A stretch of 64,000 bases of DNA from Euzebya sp. Its GTDB lineage: Bacteria > Actinomycetota > Nitriliruptoria > Euzebyales > Euzebyaceae. Positions 8,193 through 16,387 of the stretch are shown here, piece after piece. Numbering within the stretch: position 1 is the stretch's first letter; every line of letters starts with the position of its first letter. A program made the position numbers and the translations under genes. The DNA is taken from NCBI RefSeq assembly GCF_964222135.1, contig NZ_CAXQBR010000107.1:1-64000 (forward strand). The letters are read 5' to 3'. Below the pieces are notes generated by a model that had not been told where the DNA came from, searched no databases, and was given only the letters and a program-made list of their open reading frames with translations.

Positions 8193-9350
8193 ATGCCATC
8201 ACCCCGCCGTCTGATCGCACTCCTCACCTCCCTCGTCCTCGTGCTCGCCCTCGCCGCGTGCAGCGGTGCCGACGACGCCGACGAGCCCGAGGCGGACGCC
8301 GCCGAGGCGACCGCCGACACCGCTGACACCGCCGACGAGCCCACCGAGGAGCCTGCCGACGAGCCCACGGCCGACGCCACGAGCGCCGCGACCGCGGAGG
8401 CCTCGGAGGAGGTCTCGGAGACGGCGGACGCGTCGTCGGGGGACCTCGACGCGCTGATCGCCGACGCCCAGGCCGAGGGTGAGCTGCTCTTCTACTCCGT
8501 GCCCCCCGAGCCCGTGGCGCAGGCCCTGGCCGACGCGTTCGCCGAGGAGTACGGCATCACCGCCTCCTTCGTCCGACTCACGTCGGCGGACCTGCAGACG
8601 CGGTTCTCCGCGGAGGCGGAGTCGGGCCAGCCCGCCGCCGACATGATCATGGTGTCGAACTCGCCGTTCATCACCGACTCCCAGGACCAGGGCGTCCTCG
8701 AACCCCTGCCCGACGTGGTGATCCCCGAGGGGTACCCCGAGGACTTCTTGCGACCCGGCACGGCGGTCGCCCAGATCGCGCTTTTCGGGTTCACGACGAA
8801 CACCGACCTGGTGCCGGCCGACGAGGCGCCGGAGACCTGGCAGGACCTGCTCGACCCGCGCTGGCAGGGCCAGATCCAGCTGGTCGACCCGGAGAACTCC
8901 CCGGCCAACGTCGACCTGTTCCACCTGCTCGCCACCGAGTACGGGATCGAGTACCTCGAGCAGCTCCGGGCCCAGACCGACGGCAGCCTCGCCGCCGGCA
9001 CGGTGCCCGCCGCCCAGGCGGTCGGCGCCGGCGAGTACGCGATCGGCGTCCCGAACACCCCCGCCGCCATCATCCCGCTGCAGGCGGAGGGCGCCCCGAT
9101 CGACGTGCACGTGCCGGACCTGACGACCGGCGCAGAGGTGGTCATCGGGCTCGCCGCCGGGGCGAGCAACCCGGCGGCCGCCCAGCTGTTCGCCCACTTC
9201 GTCCTGAGCGAGCAGGGCAACGCGATCCTCAACGAGGGGGACGGTCCGGTCGGCCCCTACGACGCCGACGAGCTGCCGGCCGAGTACACCCAGGTGGACC
9301 GCGCGGAGTCCCTGTCCCAGGCCGAGGCGATCTTCGCGGCCCTCTCCTAG
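8193..9350 (+). CDS. ABC transporter substrate-binding lipoprotein (family 1 solute-binding)
   Basis: A 385-residue exported lipoprotein. Its signal peptide ends in the lipobox 'LAAC' (Cys about residue 23). An Asp/Glu/Ala/Thr-rich linker of about 60 residues follows, then an FbpA-like periplasmic-binding fold from 'ELLFYSVPPEP'. The Tyr-Tyr pair that binds Fe(III) in FbpA is not evident: the corresponding region reads 'AIGVPNTPAA'. The substrate is therefore probably an anion or organic compound rather than bare iron. GAGAGGG before the ATG supports the start. Partners are the permease and ATPase just upstream. Confidence 0.83.
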   Translation: MPSPRRLIALLTSLVLVLALAACSGADDADEPEADAAEATADTADTADEPTEEPADEPTADATSAATAEASEEVSETADASSGDLDALIADAQAEGELLFYSVPPEPVAQALADAFAEEYGITASFVRLTSADLQTRFSAEAESGQPAADMIMVSNSPFITDSQDQGVLEPLPDVVIPEGYPEDFLRPGTAVAQIALFGFTTNTDLVPADEAPETWQDLLDPRWQGQIQLVDPENSPANVDLFHLLATEYGIEYLEQLRAQTDGSLAAGTVPAAQAVGAGEYAIGVPNTPAAIIPLQAEGAPIDVHVPDLTTGAEVVIGLAAGASNPAAAQLFAHFVLSEQGNAILNEGDGPVGPYDADELPAEYTQVDRAESLSQAEAIFAALS

Positions 9351-9406
9351 GGCTCGGTCCCCTCACCCACGCCTTCCCCACCCGCGAGACACGGATCGGA
9401 CCCGAC

Positions 9407-9913
9407 GTGGCATCCATCACCGGCCTCACCCCCGAGGACCGACTCGACATCATGGACCTGTACGCCCGCTACGCCTGGGCGATGGACTCAGCGGACCTCG
9501 ACGCGTTCGTCGAGTGCTACGTCCCGGGCGGCCAGCTGCTCGACAGCCACGGCGCCACCGAGGGGGAGGAGGCGTTCCGCGCCTGGCTGTCGCTGTTCCT
9601 CGGCGACTCGGCGTTCCCGGGCAGCCAGCACTTCTACACCCAGTGGAAGATGCAGGCCGACGGACCCGACGCGGCCACCTGCAACGTCTACGTCGTCCGC
9701 ATGTACCAGATCCCGAAGACCCGGAACTCCCAACCGATCTGGCAGGGCTACTACACCGACGACGTGCGGAAGGTCGACGGGCGCTGGGGCTTCTGGCGCA
9801 AGCGGATCCACCAGGCGTGGGAGCTGTTCGGCACCCCACCGGACCAGGTCAAGTCCGACGCGGCCCCGCCGTACGTCGATCGCCTGCACCACCACGGCGT
9901 CTCGCTGCGATGA
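9407..9913 (+). CDS. NTF2-like (SnoaL/scytalone-dehydratase-fold) protein, copy 1
   Basis: A 168-residue alpha+beta cone protein of the SnoaL-like/ring-hydroxylase-beta fold, with the N-terminal helix 'DRLDIMDLYARYAWAMDSAD' typical of the group. Such proteins act as small dehydratases, isomerases or ligand-binding subunits. It overlaps the following LLM gene (ATGA) and forms the first of two tandem NTF2-LLM pairs. The GTG start at 9407 has only a weak ribosome site. Confidence 0.78.
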   Translation: MASITGLTPEDRLDIMDLYARYAWAMDSADLDAFVECYVPGGQLLDSHGATEGEEAFRAWLSLFLGDSAFPGSQHFYTQWKMQADGPDAATCNVYVVRMYQIPKTRNSQPIWQGYYTDDVRKVDGRWGFWRKRIHQAWELFGTPPDQVKSDAAPPYVDRLHHHGVSLR

Positions 9914-10779
9914 CCGACCTGCGCTTCGGGCTCGACGTCTGGCAGCAGCGCAGCTCGATCGACGAGCTCCGCACCGGCTGGGAGATGGCCGACGCCGCGG
10001 GGATCCACAACCTGTGGCTGTGCGACCACTTCAAGTCCCTGCCGATGCGCTCGGAGGGCATGGAACCGATCTTCGAGGCGTGGACCTGCCTCGCCGCGAT
10101 GGCCGCGGTCACGCAGCGGGCGCGGATCGGGGTCATGGTGACCGGCAACACGATCCGCCACCCGGGCATCCTCGCCAAGATGGCCGTGACCGTCGACCAC
10201 CTGTCCGGCGGCCGCCTCGAGTTCGGGCTGGGAGCGGGTGACGCGGACAAGGAGCACGCGATGCTCGGGCTCGACTTCCCGCCGGCCCCGCAGCGGCTGG
10301 CGCGCTGGCGGGAGGCCCTCGAGGTGATCCGGCGGCTGTGGACCGGCGAGGTGGTCGACTTCGAGGGCGAGCACTACCGCTTGACCGGCGCGATCGGCAA
10401 CCCGACCCCCCTCCAGCAGCCCCACCCGCCGATCTGGCTCGGCGGCGGCGGCGAGAAGGTCACACTGCGGATCGTCGCCGAGCACGCCGACGTGTGGAAC
10501 GCGATCGGCATCGAGACCCTCGACGACCTGGCCCGCAAGCTCCGGGTCCTCGACGAGCACTGCGACGCGGTCGGGCGCGACCCCGCGGCCATCCGCCGCA
10601 CCGTCCAGGTGCACCTCGACGCCCCCGAGGACGTGGACGCGACCACCCGCCGCATGGAGGACCTGGTGGCGCTCGGCTTCACCGAGTTCGTCGTCATCAT
10701 CCCGCCCCCCGACCCGCTCCCACGGGTCGAGCTGGCCCTCACCACCCTGCTGCCCCGCTTCGGCTTCGCCGCGGCCTGA
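9910..10779 (+). CDS. LLM-class (F420- or flavin-dependent) oxidoreductase, copy 1
   Basis: A 289-residue luciferase-like TIM barrel. Family segments include 'RIGVMVTGNTIRHPG', 'TVDHLSGGRLEFGLGAG' and 'HPPIWLGGGG'. In F420-using actinobacteria these enzymes reduce or oxidise small organic substrates; which cofactor is used cannot be settled here. The ATG overlaps the NTF2 stop. It is closely similar to the protein at 11281, evidence of a tandem duplication of the NTF2-LLM unit. Confidence 0.85.
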   Translation: MTDLRFGLDVWQQRSSIDELRTGWEMADAAGIHNLWLCDHFKSLPMRSEGMEPIFEAWTCLAAMAAVTQRARIGVMVTGNTIRHPGILAKMAVTVDHLSGGRLEFGLGAGDADKEHAMLGLDFPPAPQRLARWREALEVIRRLWTGEVVDFEGEHYRLTGAIGNPTPLQQPHPPIWLGGGGEKVTLRIVAEHADVWNAIGIETLDDLARKLRVLDEHCDAVGRDPAAIRRTVQVHLDAPEDVDATTRRMEDLVALGFTEFVVIIPPPDPLPRVELALTTLLPRFGFAAA

Positions 10780-10796
10780 CCCGACCGGAGGACGAC

Positions 10797-11273
10797 ATGG
10801 ACCCCGCCGACCCGACCGACGACCCGACCACCGAGCTCAGCGCCGCGGACCGCCTCGCCATCGCCGAGCTGATCGCGGCGGCCGCCTGGGCGCTCGACAC
10901 CGGCGACGCCGACGCGTTCGTCGGCACCTTCACCGACGACGCGACCCTCGACATGGGGGAGGTGCACCACGGCCGGGACGCGATCCGCCGCTTCGTGGAC
11001 GCCTTCGTAGCCGACGACCTCAGCTACCCGCGCGGCCAGCACCTCGTGACCGGCACGGTCATCACCCCGGACTCCGGAGGCGCCGTGGCCCGCTCCTACG
11101 TCACCCGGGTCCACCGCCTGCCCATGGGCGGGCGGGGCAACACCCAGGTCGTCTGGACCGGCTACGCCGTCGACGCGGTCAGCCGGACCCAGGAGGGCTG
11201 GCGCTTCGCCAGCCGGCGGCTGCGGGCGTGGGAGGGGGAGAAGGCCCCCGTCGAGCTGACCCCCGCGGGCTGA
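10797..11273 (+). CDS. NTF2-like (SnoaL) protein, copy 2
   Basis: A 158-residue SnoaL-like protein with the same opening pattern ('DRLAIAELIAAAAWALDTGD') as the protein at 9407, and a similar C-terminal 'W-x-F-x-x-R-R-L-R-x-W' strand. GGAGG precedes the ATG at 10797. It is followed 7 bases later by a second LLM gene, repeating the arrangement just upstream. It may bind the same ligand class as copy 1 with altered specificity. Confidence 0.78.
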   Translation: MDPADPTDDPTTELSAADRLAIAELIAAAAWALDTGDADAFVGTFTDDATLDMGEVHHGRDAIRRFVDAFVADDLSYPRGQHLVTGTVITPDSGGAVARSYVTRVHRLPMGGRGNTQVVWTGYAVDAVSRTQEGWRFASRRLRAWEGEKAPVELTPAG

Positions 11274-11280
11274 CGACGCC

Positions 11281-12144
11281 ATGGGATCGGCCATCCGCGT
11301 CGGCCTCGACGTCTGGCAGCACGCCTGCACCGTCGCCGAGCTCCGCCAGGCCTGGCAGACCGCCGACCAGGGCGGCATCGACAACCTGTGGGTCTACGAC
11401 CACTTCCGCGCCATCCTCGTCGAGGACGAGGCCACGTCGCCGAGCTACGAGGCGTGGACGCTGCTCGCGGCGATGGCCGAGGTGACCTCGCGGGCCCGCA
11501 TCGGCGTCATGGTGACCGGCAACACCTACCGGCACCCCCTCGTCGTCCACAAGATGGCCGTCACCGTCGACCACCTGTCGGACGGCCGGCTCGAGCTCGG
11601 CCTCGGCGCGTCCCACGACCCGCCCGAGCACGCCATGTTCGGCCTCGACCTGCCCGAGCCGCCGGAGCGCGTCGATCGGCTCCGCGAGGCGATCACCTAC
11701 ATGAAGGCGCTGTGGTCCGAGGAGCGCGCGGACCTCGACGGCACCTGGTACCGCCTGTCCGGCGCGGTGTCGGCACCGGCGCCGGTGCAACGCCCCCACC
11801 CGCCGATCTGGATCGGCGGGGAGGGCGAGCGGCGCACCCTCCCCCTGGTCGCCGACCACGCCGACGTGTGGACCGCGATCGGCCGCGGGTCCGTCGCGGA
11901 CTACGCGCGGAAGCAGCACCTGCTCGACGAGCTGTGCGAGGCCGCCGGACGCGACCCGGCCGACGTCCGCCGCTCCGCGCAGGTGCACCTCGACGCCCTC
12001 GCGGACGTCGACACCTGCCGTCGACGGATCGGCGAGCTGCACGGCGTCGGCTTCACCGAGTTCGTCGTGATCGTCCCGCCGCCGGACCCGCTGCCGCGGA
12101 TCGAGGCGTTGCTCACCCGCATCCTCCCGGAGCTGCGCAGCTGA
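11281..12144 (+). CDS. LLM-class oxidoreductase, copy 2
   Basis: A 287-residue luciferase-like protein sharing 'GVMVTGNTYRHP', 'KMAVTVDHLSDGRLELGLGA' and 'HPPIWIGGEGE' with the copy at 9910. The C-terminal 'GFTEFVVIVPPPDPLPR' is almost identical between the two. It is likely F420- or FMN-dependent. It ends the transcription unit before the marR-like gene, which has its own promoter. Confidence 0.85.
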   Translation: MGSAIRVGLDVWQHACTVAELRQAWQTADQGGIDNLWVYDHFRAILVEDEATSPSYEAWTLLAAMAEVTSRARIGVMVTGNTYRHPLVVHKMAVTVDHLSDGRLELGLGASHDPPEHAMFGLDLPEPPERVDRLREAITYMKALWSEERADLDGTWYRLSGAVSAPAPVQRPHPPIWIGGEGERRTLPLVADHADVWTAIGRGSVADYARKQHLLDELCEAAGRDPADVRRSAQVHLDALADVDTCRRRIGELHGVGFTEFVVIVPPPDPLPRIEALLTRILPELRS

Positions 12145-12180
12145 CGGGGGCGCTGACCGGGTCGACTAGGATCGCCGACC

Positions 12181-12660
12181 ATGGCTGACGTGGGGGAGGA
12201 CCAGGAGACCGCGATCGCCGTCGAGCTGCGGCGGCTGCTGCCGCGGCTCTACCGGCGCGTCCGGTACTACGGCGGTGACGAGCTGACGCCGTCCGAGCTG
12301 TCCGCGCTGTGCCGCCTCGAGGACGACGGGCCGCTGCGGACCGGTCGGCTGGCCGAGCTCGAGGACGTGACGCCGGCGACGATCTCCCGGCTGATCACCC
12401 GTCTGGAGGGCCAGTCGCTGGTCAGCCGGCGACGGGACCCCGCAGACGCGCGCGCGACCCAGGTGGCGATCACGACGGCCGGGCAGCGCCTGATCGACGA
12501 CCAGCGGGCCCGGCGGACGGCCGTCCTCGTCGCCGAGCTGCGACGTCTTCCCGCCGAGGACCGCCGGGCGCTCGCCGAGGCGCTGCCGGTGCTCGACCGG
12601 CTGGCCGACAGCCCCGCCGCGCCCAGCGGGACGGTGGTCCTGCGCGACCTGGTCGACTGA
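12181..12660 (+). CDS. MarR-family transcriptional regulator
   Basis: A 159-residue winged-helix protein. The recognition region is 'TPATISRLITRLEGQSLV' and the wing 'SRRRDPADARATQVAITTAG' (D-x-R motif) is typical of MarR. TAGGAT at 12167-12172 lies 8 bases before the ATG, so the mRNA is probably leaderless. MarR proteins in catabolic clusters usually repress and are released by an aromatic or CoA-ester ligand. The shared motif before both P450 genes is a candidate target for this protein or for PaaX. Confidence 0.85.
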   Translation: MADVGEDQETAIAVELRRLLPRLYRRVRYYGGDELTPSELSALCRLEDDGPLRTGRLAELEDVTPATISRLITRLEGQSLVSRRRDPADARATQVAITTAGQRLIDDQRARRTAVLVAELRRLPAEDRRALAEALPVLDRLADSPAAPSGTVVLRDLVD

Positions 12661-12676
12661 GCGCCGCCCTCCGCGA

Positions 12677-13858
12677 TCAGCCCGTGCGGGGCTCGATCGC
12701 CAGCGGGACCTCGAGCGGGCCGTGCTCGGGGAGCTGGGTGAACCCCAACTCGTCGCGGGGGACGGTCAGCGCGAAGGCGTCGGTCGTGTCGAGCAGCTCG
12801 TCGACGACCGCGTGGAGCTGGGCGCGGGCGAGGTGCTGGCCGATGCACTTGTGGATCCCGTGGCCGAAGGCCATGCCCACGTCGCCGCGATCGAGGTCGA
12901 CGGCGTCGGGGTCGGTGAAGACATCGGGGTCCCGGCTCGCCGCCGCGTAGTTGACCGCGACGGGCTGGTCGACCTCGATCACCCGCCCGTGCAGCTCGAC
13001 CGGGCAGGTGGGGGTCCTGGTGAACCCGGTGTTCGGCGCGTGCAGGCGGAGCAGCTCCTCGACCGCCGGCCCCCGCAGGGCGGGGTCGGCGCGGAGCCGG
13101 TCCTGCAGCGCGCGATCCTCACCCAGGTGCATCACGATGCCGGCGAGGCCCAGGACGGGACCGACGTGGGCGGCGACCACGACCTGGCGGAGGGTCCCGA
13201 CGGCCATCTCCTCATCGAGCGGTCGCCCGTCGAGCTCGATCGACAGCATCGCGCTCAGGCCGTCGTCGTCGAGGGGTCGCCTGGCGCGGTCTCGCAGGAT
13301 CTCACGGGACCGGTCGTAGATCCGGTAGCTCTGCGCCTTCGTCTCCTCGGGGTCGACGTCGTGGACGCTCGCGACGAACCGGACCGTCGCGTCGAGGAGG
13401 TCGTCGGCCAGGTCCGGCGGGATGCCGAGCAGCAGGCACAGCGCGCGGATCGGGACGTGGCGGATGACCGCGGCGACGACGTCCCCGCCGCCTGCGGCCA
13501 CGAACGGGCCGGTGAGGTCGTGGACCATCGCGTCAATGGCGGGGCGGACCTCGGCGACGCGGTCGGCGGCGAACACCGGGTTGAGGGCGCGCCGGTAGGC
13601 GGTGTGCTCGGGCGGGTCGAAGTGGAGGGGCCCCCGGCGACCGGTGTTCGGCAGCTTCGGGACGGCGTTCTGCACGCTCGAGACCCACGTCCTGGTGTCG
13701 GTGGTCACCCGCGCGATGTCGGCGTGGCGCGTGAGCATCCAGAAGCCGCCGAGGTCGTCGGTCCAGGCGACCGGGCACCGCTCGCGCAGGTCGTCGAACG
13801 TCCGGTGGGGATCGGTGACGAACGCGGGGTCGTGGACGTCGAAGTCCGACGTGGGCAT
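12677..13858 (-). CDS. Cytochrome P450 (second copy)
   Basis: A 393-residue P450 with heme loop 'AFGHGIHKCIGQHLARAQ' (Cys338) and ExxR as 'ELLR'. The I-helix 'VVVAAHVGPVLGLAGIV' lacks the conserved acid-Thr pair, as in the P450 at 3786. The two proteins also share the N-terminal pattern 'RCPVA...TRHAD...SVQNAVPK', so they are paralogues. The ATG at 13858 is preceded by GGAGGT. The gene is transcribed against the marR gene and leaves a promoter carrying the shared motif. Confidence 0.9.
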   Translation of the reverse strand: MPTSDFDVHDPAFVTDPHRTFDDLRERCPVAWTDDLGGFWMLTRHADIARVTTDTRTWVSSVQNAVPKLPNTGRRGPLHFDPPEHTAYRRALNPVFAADRVAEVRPAIDAMVHDLTGPFVAAGGGDVVAAVIRHVPIRALCLLLGIPPDLADDLLDATVRFVASVHDVDPEETKAQSYRIYDRSREILRDRARRPLDDDGLSAMLSIELDGRPLDEEMAVGTLRQVVVAAHVGPVLGLAGIVMHLGEDRALQDRLRADPALRGPAVEELLRLHAPNTGFTRTPTCPVELHGRVIEVDQPVAVNYAAASRDPDVFTDPDAVDLDRGDVGMAFGHGIHKCIGQHLARAQLHAVVDELLDTTDAFALTVPRDELGFTQLPEHGPLEVPLAIEPRTG

Positions 13859-13878
13859 CAGCTGCACCTCCGCCGCCC

Positions 13879-13908
13879 AACATATGGCTGATGGATGTCG
13901 ACCGTCAA
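13879..13908 (-). promoter_or_regulatory. Promoter of the second P450, sharing the AGGTTGCACA / TTGACGGTCG elements
   Basis: Read on the minus strand: TTGACG (13908-13903), 18 bases, TATGTT (13884-13879). The palindromic-looking GTTGTGCAAC sits immediately upstream; on the plus strand it gives AGGTTGCACA at 13910-13919. Ten bases from the -35 (TTGACGGTCG) match those before the first P450 exactly, which points to common control. Confidence 0.58.
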
Positions 13909-13938
13909 CAGGTTGCACAACGTTGGCGGGCGCGATCG

Positions 13939-14787
13939 TCAGACGGGCGCGTCCTCCAGGACGTCGAGGATCTCGTCCAGCTCCACCCGAGCGGCCGCCT
14001 GCAGATCACCGAGGACCGCGCGGAACAGGTCGTAGGCCCGCTCGGAGGGCCAGTCGACGGGCAGGTGGGCCCGGGGCAGCTGGGGATCGTCGACCAGCAG
14101 CTGGCGCCACTCGGTCAGGAGCCGCACCTGCCCCGCGAGGGACCCCGCGACGTCGTCGGGGATCCCGTCGGACCAGCGGGCGAGGAAGGCGTCGTACGCC
14201 GCGGCGACCGCGTCGAGGTCCCACGCCTCGGCCACCACGCGGGCGAGGTCGGTCGGGGGCACCGGCTGGGCCACGAAGACCTCGACGAAGTCGGTCAGGT
14301 CGAGGTCGGCCAGCACGCCGGTGACGTCGACCTCCCCCGGCGCGATCCACAGCCCGTTGCGCAGCAGGCCGAAGCCGTTCCAGCCGAGCGCGGTCCGCAG
14401 GCTGTGGCGGTCGCCGCGCTGGTCCTCGGGGATGGAGAAGCTGAGGAGCGTCCAGCGGTCGTCCGGCAGGTCGCGGACCGGCGCGCTGAACAGGCGGTGC
14501 TCACCCTCCCCCAGGACCTTCACGAGCTTGGGGCTCATCCCGAAGTAGGCCCGCCGGCCCGCGCGGTGGCGCTCGAGGTACCCGCGGCTGACCATGCGGG
14601 TGAGGGTCGACCGGGCGGCCTGGGCGGACACGCCGAGGCGGTCGAGGACCTCGATCAGCGTGCTCGTCGCGACGGGATCGAGGCACCCGGCGGCGAGGAC
14701 GTGGTGGCCGAGGAAGGTGAACAGGAGCGTCTGCGGGCGCAGCCCCTCGGTCGCGTACTGTCGCGGTGGCACCACCCGCTGGGTCAC
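13939..14787 (-). CDS. PaaX-family transcriptional repressor
   Basis: A 282-residue PaaX-like regulator. It has an N-terminal winged helix ('SAQAARSTLTRMVSRGYLERHRAGRRAYFGMS'), a central ferredoxin-like region starting at 'WTLLSFSIPEDQRGDRHSLR', and a C-terminal PaaX domain. PaaX represses phenylacetate-type catabolism and is released by an aryl-CoA, so a CoA-thioester effector is plausible here. The GTG at 14787 is chosen because AGGGAGG lies 8 bases upstream; the open frame continues further but reads as non-coding. It is divergent from the SDR operon at 14973. Confidence 0.85.
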   Translation of the reverse strand: MTQRVVPPRQYATEGLRPQTLLFTFLGHHVLAAGCLDPVATSTLIEVLDRLGVSAQAARSTLTRMVSRGYLERHRAGRRAYFGMSPKLVKVLGEGEHRLFSAPVRDLPDDRWTLLSFSIPEDQRGDRHSLRTALGWNGFGLLRNGLWIAPGEVDVTGVLADLDLTDFVEVFVAQPVPPTDLARVVAEAWDLDAVAAAYDAFLARWSDGIPDDVAGSLAGQVRLLTEWRQLLVDDPQLPRAHLPVDWPSERAYDLFRAVLGDLQAAARVELDEILDVLEDAPV

Positions 14788-14972
14788 GTGAACGGCCTCC
14801 CTGTGGGCGCGGACGGGCGAGGGCGGGCGGGACGGGCACCCGGCGTCGGAATGATCGGCTTCCACGCGTCGATCGTCAAGGAAATGCCGCATGAGGTCGC
14901 CCGAGGTGTGGTAGAACGTGAGGCCGAATCTCGACGACCGTCGCGCAGACGGCACATGATGGAGGGCGAGGG

Positions 14973-15878
14973 ATGGTGGATCTCGACGGCCGGGTGGCGA
15001 TCGTGACCGGGGCGGGGGGCGGCCTGGGCCGCAGCCACGCGCTGCTGCTCGCCCAGCGCGGCGCGAAGGTCGGCGTCAACGACCTGGGGGTCACCCGGTC
15101 GGGCGAGGGGGCGGAGACCGCCGCCGCCGACGCCGTGGTCGCCGAGATCGTCGACGCCGGCGGGGAGGCCGTCGCCAACCACGACTCGGTCGCCGACGTC
15201 GACGGCGCGGACGCGATCGTCCAGACCGCGCTCGACAGCTACGGCCGGGTCGACGTCGTCATCAACAACGCCGGGTTCCTGCGCGACCGCTCGTTCGCGA
15301 AGATGACCGCCGAGGAGATCGTGCCGGTCGTCGAGGTCCACCTGCTGGGCGGCATGTACGTCACCAAGGCGGCGTGGCCGCACCTGCGTGAGCAGGGCTA
15401 CGGCCGGATCGTCAACACCACCTCGGCAGCCGGGCTGTTCGGCAACTTCGGGCAGGCCAACTACTCAGCCGCCAAGATGGGGCTGGTCGGCTTCACCCAG
15501 ACGATCGCCCACGAGGGAGCCAAGTACGGGATCCGCGCCAACGTCATCGCGCCGCTGGCCGCGTCGCGGATGACCGAGGAGATCATGCCCGCCGAGCTGC
15601 TCGCGGCGGTCGACCCCACCTACGTGTCGCCCCTCGTCGCCTACCTCGCCAGCGAGGCGTGCGAGGACACCGGCCGGGTCTTCAGCGTCGGTGGCGGCTA
15701 CGTCTCCCGCGTCGCCATCGTCGAGGGCCCCGGCGTGGTCTTCGACGACATCCCGACGCCCGAGGGGATCGCCGACCGCTGGGCGGAGATCACCGATGTC
15801 GCCGGCGGCCGGGAGTACCCGGGGGGCGCCGGCGAGGAGACCGGCGCGGTCATCGAGCGCGTCACCACCACCAGCTGA
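14973..15878 (+). CDS. Short-chain dehydrogenase, (3R)-hydroxyacyl-CoA dehydrogenase/HSD17B4-like
   Basis: A 301-residue SDR. It has the cofactor motif 'TGAGGGLGRSHAL', the following 'VNDLGVTRSGEG', 'NNAG' and the catalytic 'YSAAK'. The long loop after the cofactor motif is typical of the SDR domain of multifunctional enzyme type 2 rather than of a classical FabG. It probably oxidises a 3-hydroxyacyl-CoA in NAD-dependent beta-oxidation. GGAGGGCGAGG precedes the ATG. A MaoC hydratase follows 24 bases later, consistent with consecutive steps. It is divergent from paaX. Confidence 0.87.
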   Translation: MVDLDGRVAIVTGAGGGLGRSHALLLAQRGAKVGVNDLGVTRSGEGAETAAADAVVAEIVDAGGEAVANHDSVADVDGADAIVQTALDSYGRVDVVINNAGFLRDRSFAKMTAEEIVPVVEVHLLGGMYVTKAAWPHLREQGYGRIVNTTSAAGLFGNFGQANYSAAKMGLVGFTQTIAHEGAKYGIRANVIAPLAASRMTEEIMPAELLAAVDPTYVSPLVAYLASEACEDTGRVFSVGGGYVSRVAIVEGPGVVFDDIPTPEGIADRWAEITDVAGGREYPGGAGEETGAVIERVTTTS

Positions 15879-15902
15879 TCCCCCGACCCCACAGGAGCCG
15901 CC

Positions 15903-16355
15903 ATGCCGACCGCACTGACCCTGGCCGAGCTGGCCGACGCGACCGACGAGATCGACCTGGGCACCAGTCCGTGGATCACCGTCGACCAGGCGATGATCGA
16001 CACCTTCGCCGACGCGACCCGTGACCACCAGTGGATCCACGTCGACGCGGAGAAGGCCGCCGACGGCCCGTTCGGCCAGACGATCGCCCACGGGTTCCTC
16101 ACCGCGTCGCTGCTGCCGGAGATGCTGTCCGAGCTCCTCGAGATCCCCGACTCCGGCATGGGCGTCAACTACGGCATGGACCGCCTGCGCCTGACCGCCC
16201 CGGTCCCCTCCGGCAGCCGCATCCGCGCGGCGGGGAAGGTCGTGGGCACCGAGCGGAAGGGCGACGGCGTCCTGATCCGCGCCGAGATGACCGTCGAGAT
16301 CGAGGGGAGCGACAAGCCGGCGTTGGTGGGTACGTTCTTGGCACTGCGCTACTGA
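15903..16355 (+). CDS. MaoC-like (R)-specific enoyl-CoA hydratase
   Basis: A 150-residue single hot-dog domain with the hydratase motif 'FADATRDHQWIHVD' (Asp-x4-His), followed by 'GPFGQTIAHGFLT'. It hydrates trans-2-enoyl-CoA to (3R)-hydroxyacyl-CoA, matching the SDR just upstream. 'AGGAGCC' precedes the ATG. It is expected to be in one operon with the SDR and the Rieske oxygenase genes. Confidence 0.88.
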   Translation: MPTALTLAELADATDEIDLGTSPWITVDQAMIDTFADATRDHQWIHVDAEKAADGPFGQTIAHGFLTASLLPEMLSELLEIPDSGMGVNYGMDRLRLTAPVPSGSRIRAAGKVVGTERKGDGVLIRAEMTVEIEGSDKPALVGTFLALRY

Positions 16356-16387
16356 GCCGTGCAGGACGCTCGACGGTCGGAGGGACC

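Noticed and set aside
4997-9350. Assignment of the ABC system as a ferric iron importer
   Set aside because: The iron-binding Tyr pair is not seen and the surroundings are catabolic, so only the transporter type is kept.
14788-14955. N-terminal extension of the PaaX frame up to 14955
   Set aside because: The extra residues do not resemble PaaX, and the GTG at 14787 has an AGGGAGG site 8 bases upstream.
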